Source: Limibacillus halophilus (GTDB lineage: Bacteria; Pseudomonadota; Alphaproteobacteria; Kiloniellales; CECT-8803). Taken from it: 64,000 nucleotides of DNA. The stretch's first letter is position 1. Each line of letters starts with the position of its first letter. Both the position numbers and the translations under genes were made by a program. The notes under the pieces were generated by a model, which saw nothing but the letters and a program-made list of their open reading frames with translations, did no database searches and was not told the DNA's origin. Where the stretch lies: NCBI RefSeq assembly GCF_014191775.1, contig NZ_JACHXA010000003.1, positions 124,001 to 188,000 of the forward strand, written 5' to 3'. Below, in pieces: positions 54,312 to 63,148 of this stretch.

Positions 54312-55460
54312 TCACGCCAACCAGTTACCAATGCGCTCGGCAGCCGTTTCAATCTCGTCGTAGGCCCCCGCAAAGGAAAACCGAACGAAGCGATGGCCGC
54401 GTTCGGGATCGAAATCGATTCCCGGCGTGGCGGCAACCCCAATCTCGGCCAGCATTCTGGCGCAGAACTCCTGACTGTCATTGGTATAGCGCCCGACATC
54501 AGCGTAGATGTAAAAAGCGCCGTCGGCGGGCGCCAGCTTGTCCAGCCCGGCCTTGGGCAGGCGGTCCAGCAACAAAGCGCGGCTGCGGGCATAACCATCG
54601 ACCAGCGCATCAAGATCTTCCTTGCAGTCGAAGGCCGCACATCCGGCAATCTGAGATAAGGTCGGGGCCGAGATAAACAGGTTTTGCGCGAGGCATTCCA
54701 CCGGCCGCAAAAGATCCTCCGGCAAAATCATCCAACCCAAACGCCATCCCGTCATGGAGAAATACTTGGAGAAGGAATTGATCACCACCGCATCGTCACT
54801 GAATTCAAGCGCCGAGACCGCCCGCTTTCCAAAGCTTATCCCGTGATAAATCTCGTCCGAAATCACCCGGATATCCTGCGCCGCGCAACACTTCATCAAA
54901 GCCCGCAGATGCGGGGCATCGAGCATCGTGCCTGTGGGGTTGGAGGGGCTGGCGACGATCAGCCCTTGCAGGTTGCCTCCCGCTTGCTCCAACAAGGCCG
55001 GAGTCGGTTGGAAGCGGTCTCCGGCCTCGCTCGGCAAAAGAACCGGCTCGACCCCAAGCGCTGAGAGAATGTTGCGATAGGCCGGATACCCAGGAGCCGC
55101 CAGCGCAACCCGATCGCCTGCATCGAAGGCCGCCAGAAAACTTAGCAGGAATCCCGCCGACGATCCGGTCGTTACCACGACACGGCGGGGATCCAGGTCC
55201 AAACCGTAGGCATCTCGATAGTGACCGGCAATGCGTCGCCGCAACTCGGGAATACCAAAGGCATCCGTATAACCAATCTTGTCCGCATCAAGCGCCCGCG
55301 CGGCAGCGTTTCGTACCGCGGCCGGTGCAGGCGTACCCGGCTGTCCTACCTCAAGGTGCAGCACTTCCTTGCCCGCAGCAGCCCGTTCGTTAGCAGCACG
55401 CATCACATCCATGACGATGAAAGGCGGTATTAGTCCGCGGCGGGATTGCTTCAATGGCAT
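54312..55460 (-). CDS. PLP-dependent aminotransferase, class I/II
   Basis: A 382-residue fold-type I aminotransferase. Features are LHLEVGQPGTPAPAAV, IGYTDAFGIPELRRRIAGHY, ASPSNPTGTMLDAPHL, VISDEIYHGISF and the PLP lysine in INSFSKYFSMTGWRLGWMI, with the carboxylate arginine in FVRFSFAG. This is the AspC-like group that includes many enzymes of uncertain amino acid specificity. GAGGATC lies before the ATG. It lies on the minus strand downstream of the gamma-glutamyltransferase-like gene with a 58-base gap. Confidence 0.93.
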   Translation of the reverse strand: MPLKQSRRGLIPPFIVMDVMRAANERAAAGKEVLHLEVGQPGTPAPAAVRNAAARALDADKIGYTDAFGIPELRRRIAGHYRDAYGLDLDPRRVVVTTGSSAGFLLSFLAAFDAGDRVALAAPGYPAYRNILSALGVEPVLLPSEAGDRFQPTPALLEQAGGNLQGLIVASPSNPTGTMLDAPHLRALMKCCAAQDIRVISDEIYHGISFGKRAVSALEFSDDAVVINSFSKYFSMTGWRLGWMILPEDLLRPVECLAQNLFISAPTLSQIAGCAAFDCKEDLDALVDGYARSRALLLDRLPKAGLDKLAPADGAFYIYADVGRYTNDSQEFCARMLAEIGVAATPGIDFDPERGHRFVRFSFAGAYDEIETAAERIGNWLA

Positions 55461-55518
55461 TCAGCGATCCTCGGCAAATGCCTGGGTGATGCGGCGAGCG
55501 GTCATCATACCGTCGGCG

Positions 55519-57117
55519 CTACTCTGCACGGATGGCCAACCCGAAGCCGCGTGGATCTGTCTCGACCGCACAGGATATGGGCTCTTCGTGGCTATCTGCA
55601 CAGAAAAAGGCGTTTATCTGTCCAATTGTCGGAACCGTCTCGACCTTATGGCCACGCCGAACCAACGCGGAACGAGCCTTATCGTCGGCAATGCGCTCCG
55701 CCCAAACGGTATCGGGGCTGCCCACATGAGCAAAGCGCCCGGCGCTCATGAGGTCGCGCAGCGATTCATCCTCCTCAAGCGCTTCCAGCATGATCCGCAC
55801 CAGATTGGCCATAGCACCGTCGCCACCAGAAGCGCCACCGCCAAAGTAGATGGTTCCGATATTCTGGTTAGCGACAATCAGGGGAGACAAAGCTTTGCCG
55901 TTTGGCGATGGCGGCGCACCAAGCACCAGACCTGTTCCCGGCGCGATGCGGCCCGAACCGAAGACCTCGCCCAAAGAGAAGTTGCACGCCACGGCCTGCC
56001 CTAGAGTATCCATCACAACGAGGCTGGAGCCCCCGACCGAACCGGGAGTCGCCGTTTCACCGACAACCGCCGGATCAAACGCGGGCGGTTGGTGCCGGTC
56101 GTCGCTATAGCCTCGCATCAAACCCTCTGCATAGTCTTCGGAAAGAACCTGATCCAAGGGTAGGCGGCTGGTGCCGTTGGGGTTGCGCCACTGGGATTGT
56201 CCCGCGATCACACGCGCCGAGGCTTCGGCGAAAAGGTGCGCGCGCTCGGACGTGCCGGACCCATCATAGTTCTCGACTTCGTCCAGAATGGTCCAGAGTT
56301 GCGCACCGGTTACACCACCATCGATCGGCGGCGGTGCGAAGAATGCTGTCTGATCGCCCACCGGTACGGCCACGGGCGCTAGAAAGGCGACTCGGTAACC
56401 GCGCATCTCGGCCGCGTCGATGGGTTGACCCGCCTGCCTCATCGCCAGAGCGAGGGACTCCGTGAAGGGTGAGTTGTAAAGCGCCGCCAATCCGGAACTC
56501 CTAACACCTGCCAGGACAGCCGCCAGGGCGGGTTGTTCGATCAGTTCCCCCTCCTTATGCGGAGAACCATCGGGTCGGAAGTACATCCGGGCGGCGTCCG
56601 GGTCGCCCTTGATCCGATTGCCGTGCAGTGCCAAATCGCGCGCGAACGCGCGGCTGGCTTTACTGCCGAACCGGGCGGCCGATTCCGCTGGCGCCAACAA
56701 TTGCTCCCAGCGCTGGGTTCCGTATCGGGCATGGAGTGCCGCCATGCCGCGAACCATGCCTGGCACCATGCCACCCTCGGCGCTTTGGATAGCAGGAAAT
56801 ACAACGCTATCGCCATTGACCGACTGGCTTTCAAAAATCAAGCAGGAGCCACCTGACATGATTCCCGCCCGTGACGGCAATGTCGAAGCCATCATGAAAG
56901 ACATCGCCACGGCGGCATCTGCCGCCCGACCGCCGCGCAACAGCACTTCCTGCCCAAGAATACTGGCTTGGGGACTGTCCGATACGGCAAGGCCGGTTAA
57001 CTGATATTCGACGTTCAAGACGCCTTCGGGCCTGCCTTGGCAGGCTGAGATCAGCAACAGGGTGGTAAAAAGTGGTGCAACGCGCGCCTTGAAAGTCACA
57101 TTAAAGATGCTTGCCAT
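55519..57117 (-). CDS. Divergent gamma-glutamyltransferase-like lipoprotein
   Basis: A 532-residue protein of the Ntn-hydrolase GGT family. Its N-terminus is a lipoprotein signal with lipobox LISAC and Cys26, so it should be membrane-anchored in the envelope. The family core is seen in ILGQEVLLRGGRAADAAVAMSFMM, IMSGGSCLIF, EGGMVPGMVRGMAALHARYG and GSGRIAPGTGLVL. At the cleavage site, where active GGTs have a Thr-Thr-His motif, this protein reads GGSSLVVMD, so the nucleophilic threonine appears replaced by serine. Autoprocessing and activity are therefore uncertain. It is divergent from the M48 protease gene. Confidence 0.82.
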   Translation of the reverse strand: MASIFNVTFKARVAPLFTTLLLISACQGRPEGVLNVEYQLTGLAVSDSPQASILGQEVLLRGGRAADAAVAMSFMMASTLPSRAGIMSGGSCLIFESQSVNGDSVVFPAIQSAEGGMVPGMVRGMAALHARYGTQRWEQLLAPAESAARFGSKASRAFARDLALHGNRIKGDPDAARMYFRPDGSPHKEGELIEQPALAAVLAGVRSSGLAALYNSPFTESLALAMRQAGQPIDAAEMRGYRVAFLAPVAVPVGDQTAFFAPPPIDGGVTGAQLWTILDEVENYDGSGTSERAHLFAEASARVIAGQSQWRNPNGTSRLPLDQVLSEDYAEGLMRGYSDDRHQPPAFDPAVVGETATPGSVGGSSLVVMDTLGQAVACNFSLGEVFGSGRIAPGTGLVLGAPPSPNGKALSPLIVANQNIGTIYFGGGASGGDGAMANLVRIMLEALEEDESLRDLMSAGRFAHVGSPDTVWAERIADDKARSALVRRGHKVETVPTIGQINAFFCADSHEEPISCAVETDPRGFGLAIRAE

Positions 57118-57187
57118 AAGTTGATCCAATTCTTCCCCCACCCTACCTTTGCAAAAGAACATCAAGGATGCAGATGTGCGTACCCGA

Positions 57188-58537
57188 ATGAAACACATGA
57201 TTGTAGCAGCAATGATTCTATTCTTCGCTGCGCCCCTTCCCCTCGCTGCCCAGCAGCGCGGAGCCTCTTTTATCAGAGATGCGGAGATTGAAGATACCAT
57301 TCGTGTCATCTCCACGCCTTTGTTTCAACAGGCTGGGTTATCGCCAGCCGCGATTGATGTGTACCTAATCAACGACGACTCACTCAACGCCTTCGTCGCC
57401 GGTGGGCTGAATATGTTTCTCCATACCGGCTTTTTGGTAAGCACGACGGACATTGGTGAAGTTATGGGGGTCATCGCCCACGAAACCGGGCACATCGAAG
57501 GAGGGCACCTTGCAGCGCGCAAAGCGGAAATAGAAGACCTCAAGGATCAACTGCTGGCGACCTATGTCTTGGGATTGGGCGCAGCGATCCTGAGCGGCAA
57601 TCCGGGCGTTGGGACCGCCGCAACCCTGGCCACTCAGGACGCCATGCTACGCGGTCTGCTGCGCTACAACCGCGGACAGGAAGCTTCCGCCGATCAAGCC
57701 GCCGTCCGCCTGTTGCAGGGTGCCGGCTACTCACCCAGCGGGCTGCTGGACTTCATGAAGGTGCTCCATGGTCAGGAGGCCTTGCTTTCCAGCAGTCAGG
57801 ATCCCTATCTGCGAAGCCACCCCTTGACCCAAGACCGCATGACCTACCTGGCGGAGTCGGTTCAAGAATCGCCCTATCGTTCCAAGCCCTTCCCGCCCGA
57901 CCTTGTCGAACGCTACCAGCGCATGAAAGCCAAACTTGTGGGTTTCCTGAAGCCCATGCATATCGTGGAAAGCCAGTACCCACAAAGCGACGCGAGCATA
58001 GCGGCTCGCTATGCCCGAGCAATTGCTCAGTACCGCAACGGCAGTATCGATATTGCGTTGGAGCAAATCGAAGCGCTAATCCAGTCCGAGCCCGGGAACC
58101 CTTACTTCTGGGAACTGAAGGGTCAGGTGCTCTATGAAAACGGGCGCATCAATGAATCGATACCGCCCTATGAGGAAGCAACCCGTCTGGCGCCGGATTC
58201 CGCTTTGCTCAGGATCGGCCTGGCCGCCGCTTTGTTGCAACTGCCGGGAAACGACCTTGTTCCGAGTGCACGTGACCACCTCTACGAAGCTTTGAAGCAG
58301 GAGGACGACAATCCGACGGTCTGGCGGTATCTTGCCATTGCCGAGGGTCGGCTCGGGAACACCGGCTTGGCGGCTCTTTCCTTGGCAGAAGCCGCCTGGG
58401 CGCGCGGCAATGCCAAGGAAACACGCGATCAGGCCGAACGGGCACAAAAACTGCTGGATAACGGTACCAGGGGCAAACTGCGCGCCGAAGATTTGCAAAG
58501 ATTTGCCGAGAATGAATTGAAGAAGAAAAAGAACTAG
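57188..58537 (+). CDS. Exported M48 family zinc metalloprotease with TPR region (BepA/YfgC-like)
   Basis: A 449-residue periplasmic protease. A signal peptide (MKHMIVAAMILFFAAPLPLA) is followed by the M48 domain: HETGH at residues 98-102 supplies two zinc histidines, and the downstream glutamate lies in NRGQEASADQAAV. The C-terminal half (about residues 255-430) holds TPR-like repeats, such as NPYFWELKGQVLYENGRINESIPPYEEA. BepA-type proteins check LptD and BAM assembly, which fits the envelope genes of this window. The ATG at 57188 is chosen for its clean signal peptide. Confidence 0.92.
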   Translation: MKHMIVAAMILFFAAPLPLAAQQRGASFIRDAEIEDTIRVISTPLFQQAGLSPAAIDVYLINDDSLNAFVAGGLNMFLHTGFLVSTTDIGEVMGVIAHETGHIEGGHLAARKAEIEDLKDQLLATYVLGLGAAILSGNPGVGTAATLATQDAMLRGLLRYNRGQEASADQAAVRLLQGAGYSPSGLLDFMKVLHGQEALLSSSQDPYLRSHPLTQDRMTYLAESVQESPYRSKPFPPDLVERYQRMKAKLVGFLKPMHIVESQYPQSDASIAARYARAIAQYRNGSIDIALEQIEALIQSEPGNPYFWELKGQVLYENGRINESIPPYEEATRLAPDSALLRIGLAAALLQLPGNDLVPSARDHLYEALKQEDDNPTVWRYLAIAEGRLGNTGLAALSLAEAAWARGNAKETRDQAERAQKLLDNGTRGKLRAEDLQRFAENELKKKKN

Positions 58538-58586
58538 GATATTCCCCCGGGACGGGGAACAACGGCGACCGATAAGGATTAGAAAC

Positions 58587-59351
58587 ATGAAAACGGGAAT
58601 GTCGTGGCTCTACGCGTTGCTTGTTGCAGGGATCATCGCAAGCGTGCCGCTCTCCAGCCGGGCACAGGAACAAAGCTCGCCTTTCGACGCCGTTCAGAAG
58701 GAAGCGCTTGAGAAGATCATTCGCGACTATCTGATGGAGAATCCGCGAATCATCATCGAAGCGGTGCAAGGACTGGAACAGCAGCAACGAGCAGCGGAAG
58801 CCGAACGGGCCCGTATTGCCTTGACCGAGAATCGTGAGGCTCTGGAAGCAGACGCGGCCGATCCGGTCATGGGCAACCCAATGGGTGATGTCACCGTGGT
58901 CGAGTTCTTCGACTATCGATGTCCTTATTGTCGACGCATGATTCCTGCAATGGAAGAATTGCTGGAAAGCGATCCGGGCGTGCGTTGGGTCTTCAAGGAA
59001 TTTCCGATCCTGGGGCCGGATTCGCTCTATGCCGCCCGCGCTGCTCTGGCTGTCGAGAAGCAAGGCGCCTACGAAGCCTTTCATCTGGCTTTGATGGCCG
59101 ATGGATTTGACGTAACGAAGGAGAACGTAGATCGGGTCGTAGAGAGCCTGTCTCTGAATAAGGCACAGTTTGAAGCCGACCTCGTTTCTGCTGAGATCGA
59201 AGGAATGTTGGCAAAGAATCATGCGCTGGCCGGGCAACTGGGAATCAACGGCACGCCGGCTTTCGTCGTTGGCAATACGCTCCTGCCCGGCGCCGTCAGT
59301 CTTGCGCAGCTTCGTCAGGCAATCCAACTGGCGCGCGACACCAAAAGCTGA
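58587..59351 (+). CDS. DsbA-family periplasmic thiol oxidoreductase (ScsC-like N-terminus)
   Basis: A 254-residue exported thioredoxin-fold protein. A signal peptide ending near SRAQE is followed by a helical segment (FDAVQKEALEKIIRDYLMENPRIIIEAVQGLEQQQ) that resembles the oligomerisation region of ScsC-type proteins. The active site is Cys112-Pro-Tyr-Cys115 in EFFDYRCPYCRRM, and the cis-proline loop is INGTPAFVVG. It could act as an oxidase or an isomerase; the trimer-type N-terminus leans to the latter. It lies 49 bases after the M48 protease gene. Confidence 0.92.
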   Translation: MKTGMSWLYALLVAGIIASVPLSSRAQEQSSPFDAVQKEALEKIIRDYLMENPRIIIEAVQGLEQQQRAAEAERARIALTENREALEADAADPVMGNPMGDVTVVEFFDYRCPYCRRMIPAMEELLESDPGVRWVFKEFPILGPDSLYAARAALAVEKQGAYEAFHLALMADGFDVTKENVDRVVESLSLNKAQFEADLVSAEIEGMLAKNHALAGQLGINGTPAFVVGNTLLPGAVSLAQLRQAIQLARDTKS

Positions 59352-59468
59352 CTCGCGACGAGGCCATTTGTTGCCGAGTCAAGGCGTTGCTGCCGATTGC
59401 GCGGCTCGTACGCCCTGTGCTAACCAAGCAAGTTAAGATTTGTACATCAGGGATGAATCGGGGGAAAC

Positions 59469-59918
59469 TTGACCCAGTCACGAAGCGTGCTGCTCCTCAA
59501 TGGGCCGAACCTCAATTTGCTGGGGACCCGCCAACCTGAGGTTTACGGCAGCACGACGCTTGCTGAGATAGAGGCGCGTTGCATCGAGCAGGCCAAGGGT
59601 CTTGGCCTGACCCTGGAAGCACGGCAATCGAATCACGAAGGCGAGTTGGTTGATTGGATTCAAGCGGCCCGTCAGCAATTCGCTGCCATCATCATTAATC
59701 CTGGAGCGTTCACACACACATCGGTAGCGCTCCTGGACGCACTTCAGGCTTTCGAGGGGCTGGTGATAGAAGTTCACCTGTCCAATATTCATCGCCGGGA
59801 GAGCTTTCGCCACCACTCCTATGTATCGCTCGCGGCCACCGGCGCCATCGTCGGCCTGGGTGCGCAAGGGTATGACCTGGCGCTGCAGGCGATCGCCGCG
59901 CGCCTGACTGAAGTTTAA
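59469..59918 (+). CDS. aroQ: 3-dehydroquinate dehydratase, type II
   Basis: Dodecameric shikimate-pathway enzyme, 149 residues. The catalytic tyrosine lies in [17 protein letters not shown], followed by [33 protein letters not shown] and [19 protein letters not shown] with the catalytic histidine. The start is a TTG right after GGGGGAAA; no in-frame ATG would retain the active-site strand. It leads accB by 17 bases, and aroQ-accB-accC is a common proteobacterial order. Confidence 0.96.
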   Translation: MTQSRSVLLLNGPNLNLLGTRQPEVYGSTTLAEIEARCIEQAKGLGLTLEARQSNHEGELVDWIQAARQQFAAIIINPGAFTHTSVALLDALQAFEGLVIEVHLSNIHRRESFRHHSYVSLAATGAIVGLGAQGYDLALQAIAARLTEV

Positions 59919-59935
59919 TTTAAGAGAGACCGTAA

Positions 59936-60373
59936 ATGGCAGAATTCGACCTCAACGATGACTTGATCCGCCGTCTGGCTGGGCTCCTGGAGGAGACTGG
60001 CCTAACGGAGTTGGAATACGAGGCCGATGGGCGGCGCATCCGTGTCAGTCGCGGCTCGTCGGTATCTCAGGTATCCGTCGCACCCGCCGCGGCGGCACCC
60101 TCTGTTGCGCCAGCGCCCTCGGCCGGCGATGCCATCCCGGCTGGTGCGATCACCGCACCCATGGTGGGCACTGTCTATACGGCGCCCTCGCCCGGCACTC
60201 CGGATTTCGTATCCGTCGGCGACAAGGTTCGCGAAGGTCAGACGGTACTCATCATTGAGGCCATGAAGGTGATGAACCAGATTGCGGCGCCGCGCGGCGG
60301 CACCGTCACCCAGATCCTGATCGACGACGGCCAGCCGGTGGAGTTCGGCGAGCCGCTCATCGTGATCGAGTAG
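59936..60373 (+). CDS. accB: Biotin carboxyl carrier protein of acetyl-CoA carboxylase
   Basis: A 145-residue BCCP. The N-terminal part (DLIRRLAGLLEETGLTELEYEADGRRIRVSR) interacts with biotin carboxylase. An Ala/Pro-rich linker spans about residues 48-72. The biotinyl domain has the modified Lys111 in IIEAMKVMN. It precedes accC by 18 bases, so the two subunits are co-expressed. AccA and AccD are not in the window. Confidence 0.97.
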   Translation: MAEFDLNDDLIRRLAGLLEETGLTELEYEADGRRIRVSRGSSVSQVSVAPAAAAPSVAPAPSAGDAIPAGAITAPMVGTVYTAPSPGTPDFVSVGDKVREGQTVLIIEAMKVMNQIAAPRGGTVTQILIDDGQPVEFGEPLIVIE

Positions 60374-60391
60374 CGCGGGGTTGCTTCAGCT

Positions 60392-61744
60392 TTGACCGCA
60401 GTTTTTGAAAAGGTCCTGATCGCCAATCGCGGCGAGATCGCGCTCCGCATCCATCGCGCCTGTCGCGAGATGGGGATCCATACCGTAGCCGTCCATTCAA
60501 CTGCCGACGCAAACGCCATGCATGTCCGTTTGGCCGACGAAAGCGTTTGCATTGGGCCGCCTGCTGGACGCGACAGCTACCTAAACGTTCCCGCATTGAT
60601 AACGGCGGCGACCATCACGGGCGCCGATGCCATTCACCCCGGCGTAGGCTTCCTTTCGGAAAACTCGGACTTTGCCGCCATGGTTGAAGATCATGGCATG
60701 ACCTTCATTGGCCCGTCGCCTGAGCATATTGCACTGATGGGCGACAAGATCGCCGCAAAGGATGCCGCCGAGCGCTTTGGCATCCCAATCGTTCCCGGTT
60801 CATCCGGCGCCATCACATCGCCCGACCAAGCCCTGAAGGTCGCCGAGGAGATCGGGTATCCGGTGCTGGTAAAGGCCAAGGCAGGCGGCGGTGGCCGCGG
60901 CATGAAGGTGGCACGCGATCCCGAAGGCCTGGTCGAGGGCCTGGTCATGGCCAAGAACGAAGCACAGGCTGCATTCGGCAACGACGACGTCTACCTGGAG
61001 AAGTACCTCGACAACCCACGCCACATCGAAGTGCAGATTTTGGCGGATGGGCAGGGCGGCGCAGTGCACCTGGGTGAGCGGGACTGCTCATTGCAGAGAC
61101 GCCACCAGAAGGTGCTGGAAGAGGCGCCCTCGCCGGCATTGAACCAGACCGAACGCGAGCGCATCGGCGATATCGCCATCAAGGCGGTACGGGAAATGGG
61201 GTATCGCAGCGCCGGGACATTCGAGTTTCTCTACCAGGACGGTGAATTCTACTTCATCGAAATGAACACACGGCTCCAGGTCGAGCACCCGATTTCGGAG
61301 ATGATCACCGGCATCGACCTAGTGCGCGAGCAGATACGCGTGGCTGCCGGTATTCCACTGGAGATTTCCCAGGAGGATATCCGGTTCCAGGGCCATGCTA
61401 TCGAATGTCGCATCAATGCCGAGAACCCCGAGACCTTCGTGCCGTCACCGGGCCGCCTCAGCGATTACCACGCGCCCGGCGGCTTGGGTGTGCGGGTCGA
61501 CTCCGGCCTCTATTCCGGCTATTCGATCCCGCCCTACTATGACAGCCTTATCGCCAAACTTGTCGTGCACGGTCAAACCCGGAATGAATGCCTGATGCGG
61601 TTGCGCCGGGCACTGGAGGAATTCGTCATCGACGGCATTCAGACAACCATTCCGCTGCACCAACGTTTGATTGGCGAGGGTGATTTCATAAACGGTGACT
61701 ACAATATTCATTGGCTTGAGAAACTGCTAAGCGGCAAACTCTAA
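60392..61744 (+). CDS. accC: Acetyl-CoA carboxylase biotin carboxylase subunit
   Basis: ATP-grasp carboxylase, 450 residues, carboxylating biotin on AccB. It shows KVLIANRGEIALRIHRACREMG, HPGVGFLSENSDFA, the glycine-rich loop KAKAGGGGRGMKVA, RDCSLQRRHQKVLEEAPSP, and FIEMNTRLQVEHPISEMITGIDLV. The start is a TTG with GCGGGG about ten bases upstream; no ATG suits the family N-terminus. Length is normal. Confidence 0.97.
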   Translation: MTAVFEKVLIANRGEIALRIHRACREMGIHTVAVHSTADANAMHVRLADESVCIGPPAGRDSYLNVPALITAATITGADAIHPGVGFLSENSDFAAMVEDHGMTFIGPSPEHIALMGDKIAAKDAAERFGIPIVPGSSGAITSPDQALKVAEEIGYPVLVKAKAGGGGRGMKVARDPEGLVEGLVMAKNEAQAAFGNDDVYLEKYLDNPRHIEVQILADGQGGAVHLGERDCSLQRRHQKVLEEAPSPALNQTERERIGDIAIKAVREMGYRSAGTFEFLYQDGEFYFIEMNTRLQVEHPISEMITGIDLVREQIRVAAGIPLEISQEDIRFQGHAIECRINAENPETFVPSPGRLSDYHAPGGLGVRVDSGLYSGYSIPPYYDSLIAKLVVHGQTRNECLMRLRRALEEFVIDGIQTTIPLHQRLIGEGDFINGDYNIHWLEKLLSGKL

Positions 61745-61817
61745 AACAGCCTTTGCCACAACAGTCTGCTATTATTGTTTGGTAGAGTTGGTTGACCCGC
61801 GAGGAGTGCACGGCTGA

Positions 61818-62483
61818 TTGAGTGATCGCAAGCCGATTCCCCTCACCCCGGAGCTTCTTCTCCGGGCCTATGCCATCGGTATCTTCCCGATGGCCGAGAG
61901 CCGTTTTGCCACGGACCTTCATTGGGTCGAGCCTACGCGTCGCGGCATATTGCCTTTGGACAGCTTTCATATCCCACACAAACTGAAAAAACTGGTTCGC
62001 AAGGATCATTTCGAAGTGACCTGCGACCTGAGCTTCGTCGACGTGATCGACGGTTGCGCCGAAGGCAGCGACGATCGGCGCGATACCTGGATCAATGAAA
62101 CCATCCGCGCGCTCTACATCGAGCTTCACGCCATGGGCCACGCCCACTCTATCGAATGCTGGCACGAAGGTTGTTTGGCTGGCGGTTTGTATGGCGTGGC
62201 GTTAGGTGGCGCATTCTTCGGCGAGAGCATGTTCAGTCGGGAAAGCGGGGCCAGTAAGGTTGCGCTGGTGCATCTCGTCGCGCGGCTGCGTCTGGGCGGC
62301 TACAAGCTGTTGGATACGCAGTTCGTGACATCCCATCTTCGCCAATTCGGGGCCAAGGAGATCTCGCGGGAAGCTTATCGCAGCCAGTTGTCAAAGGTTG
62401 TTGGACTGCCGGTTCAGTTCCCGGTGGAACTGCCTTCAACGGCACTGGAGGATTTCTTGCAATCCAGCAACCAGACGTCATAG
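61818..62483 (+). CDS. aat: Leucyl/phenylalanyl-tRNA-protein transferase
   Basis: N-end-rule enzyme of 221 residues that adds Leu or Phe to proteins with N-terminal Arg or Lys, marking them for ClpAP. Motifs are [59 protein letters not shown] and [16 protein letters not shown]. The start is TTG after GAGGAG. Its last 70 bases overlap the convergent DUF2155 gene, so both proteins' C-termini come from the same DNA. Confidence 0.95.
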   Translation: MSDRKPIPLTPELLLRAYAIGIFPMAESRFATDLHWVEPTRRGILPLDSFHIPHKLKKLVRKDHFEVTCDLSFVDVIDGCAEGSDDRRDTWINETIRALYIELHAMGHAHSIECWHEGCLAGGLYGVALGGAFFGESMFSRESGASKVALVHLVARLRLGGYKLLDTQFVTSHLRQFGAKEISREAYRSQLSKVVGLPVQFPVELPSTALEDFLQSSNQTS

Positions 62484-62854
62484 ACCGGGTGCTCCAACGC
62501 ATTGAGCGCCGGTGAAGAGGCAAACATCCATCCGGTAAATATGCGTTCGCCGGCAGCGTCGGCCCGATCATCGTCGATTTCCAGAAAGGCTGTGCTTTCG
62601 GGGGTTTCCGTGGGCGGCGTCTTGCGACAGGTCCTGACGACAACCTTGAGGCTGCCAAAAGTGACTTCCTCGCCCAACGCCACTTCCATGGTCGATATAC
62701 GGGCCGTCACTTTGTCCAGGCCTTGCAGAACCGCGTAATTGCCGGTGATCGTAAAGTCTTTGGCCGTAAGGGCCAGAGCCGGACTGTACGGCGCGGCGGC
62801 GGCCACCAAGCCTGCAAGCGATAGCAAAGCTGTTGTTGTGCGGCCAAGGCGCAT
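62414..62854 (-). CDS. Exported DUF2155-domain protein
   Basis: A 146-residue protein with a signal peptide (ending near ALALT). The DUF2155 core reads [47 protein letters not shown] and [30 protein letters not shown], with a cysteine pair that may form a disulfide. Function is unknown; the family is typical of alphaproteobacteria and lies next to aat in many of them. I start it at the ATG at 62854, eight bases after AGGAG; a GTG six codons earlier overlaps the preceding gene. It overlaps the aat 3' end by 70 bases. Confidence 0.9.
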   Translation of the reverse strand: MRLGRTTTALLSLAGLVAAAAPYSPALALTAKDFTITGNYAVLQGLDKVTARISTMEVALGEEVTFGSLKVVVRTCRKTPPTETPESTAFLEIDDDRADAAGERIFTGWMFASSPALNALEHPVYDVWLLDCKKSSSAVEGSSTGN

Positions 62855-62864
62855 GAAGCGGCTC

Positions 62865-63101
62865 CTACTCACTTTTGTAAGGATTCTGCAGGGACTGCAC
62901 CAAACGCAGCAGAACGTCTCTGACCTGTTGCTCGTCGCAGCCCATCAGAATTGCATCTTCCAGCGCGTCCTGCGCCATCTCACTGATTTCGGTGAGGTTT
63001 TCGTTCAAGACCTTGATCTTTTCGCGGCAAGACAAGGGTTGGCCGTCCGGCTGCAGCCACACCGGGATCGAAAAGCTATCCTGTTGCTTATCACCACTCA
63101 T
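62865..63101 (-). CDS. Small conserved-looking protein of unknown function
   Basis: A 78-residue soluble protein that I do not recognise. It has a short beta-like N-terminus (SFSIPVWLQPDGQPLSCREKIKVLNENLTEI) followed by two amphipathic helices rich in Glu, Gln and Leu, and two cysteines (in PLSCREK and MGCDEQQ). Codon use looks like its neighbours. It lies ten bases upstream of the DUF2155 start and 47 downstream of the methyltransferase stop, all on one strand, so it is probably expressed. The nearest ribosome-binding site is weak. Confidence 0.7.
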   Translation of the reverse strand: MSGDKQQDSFSIPVWLQPDGQPLSCREKIKVLNENLTEISEMAQDALEDAILMGCDEQQVRDVLLRLVQSLQNPYKSE

Positions 63102-63148
63102 GACGCATCACTTATGCTGGGGCCCCTTGGGTCGCAAGCAATAATCGC

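Noticed and set aside
55279-56004. Open frame of 241 codons on the plus strand across the aminotransferase and GGT-like genes
   Set aside because: It runs against two recognisable genes and their gap, with no motif of its own.
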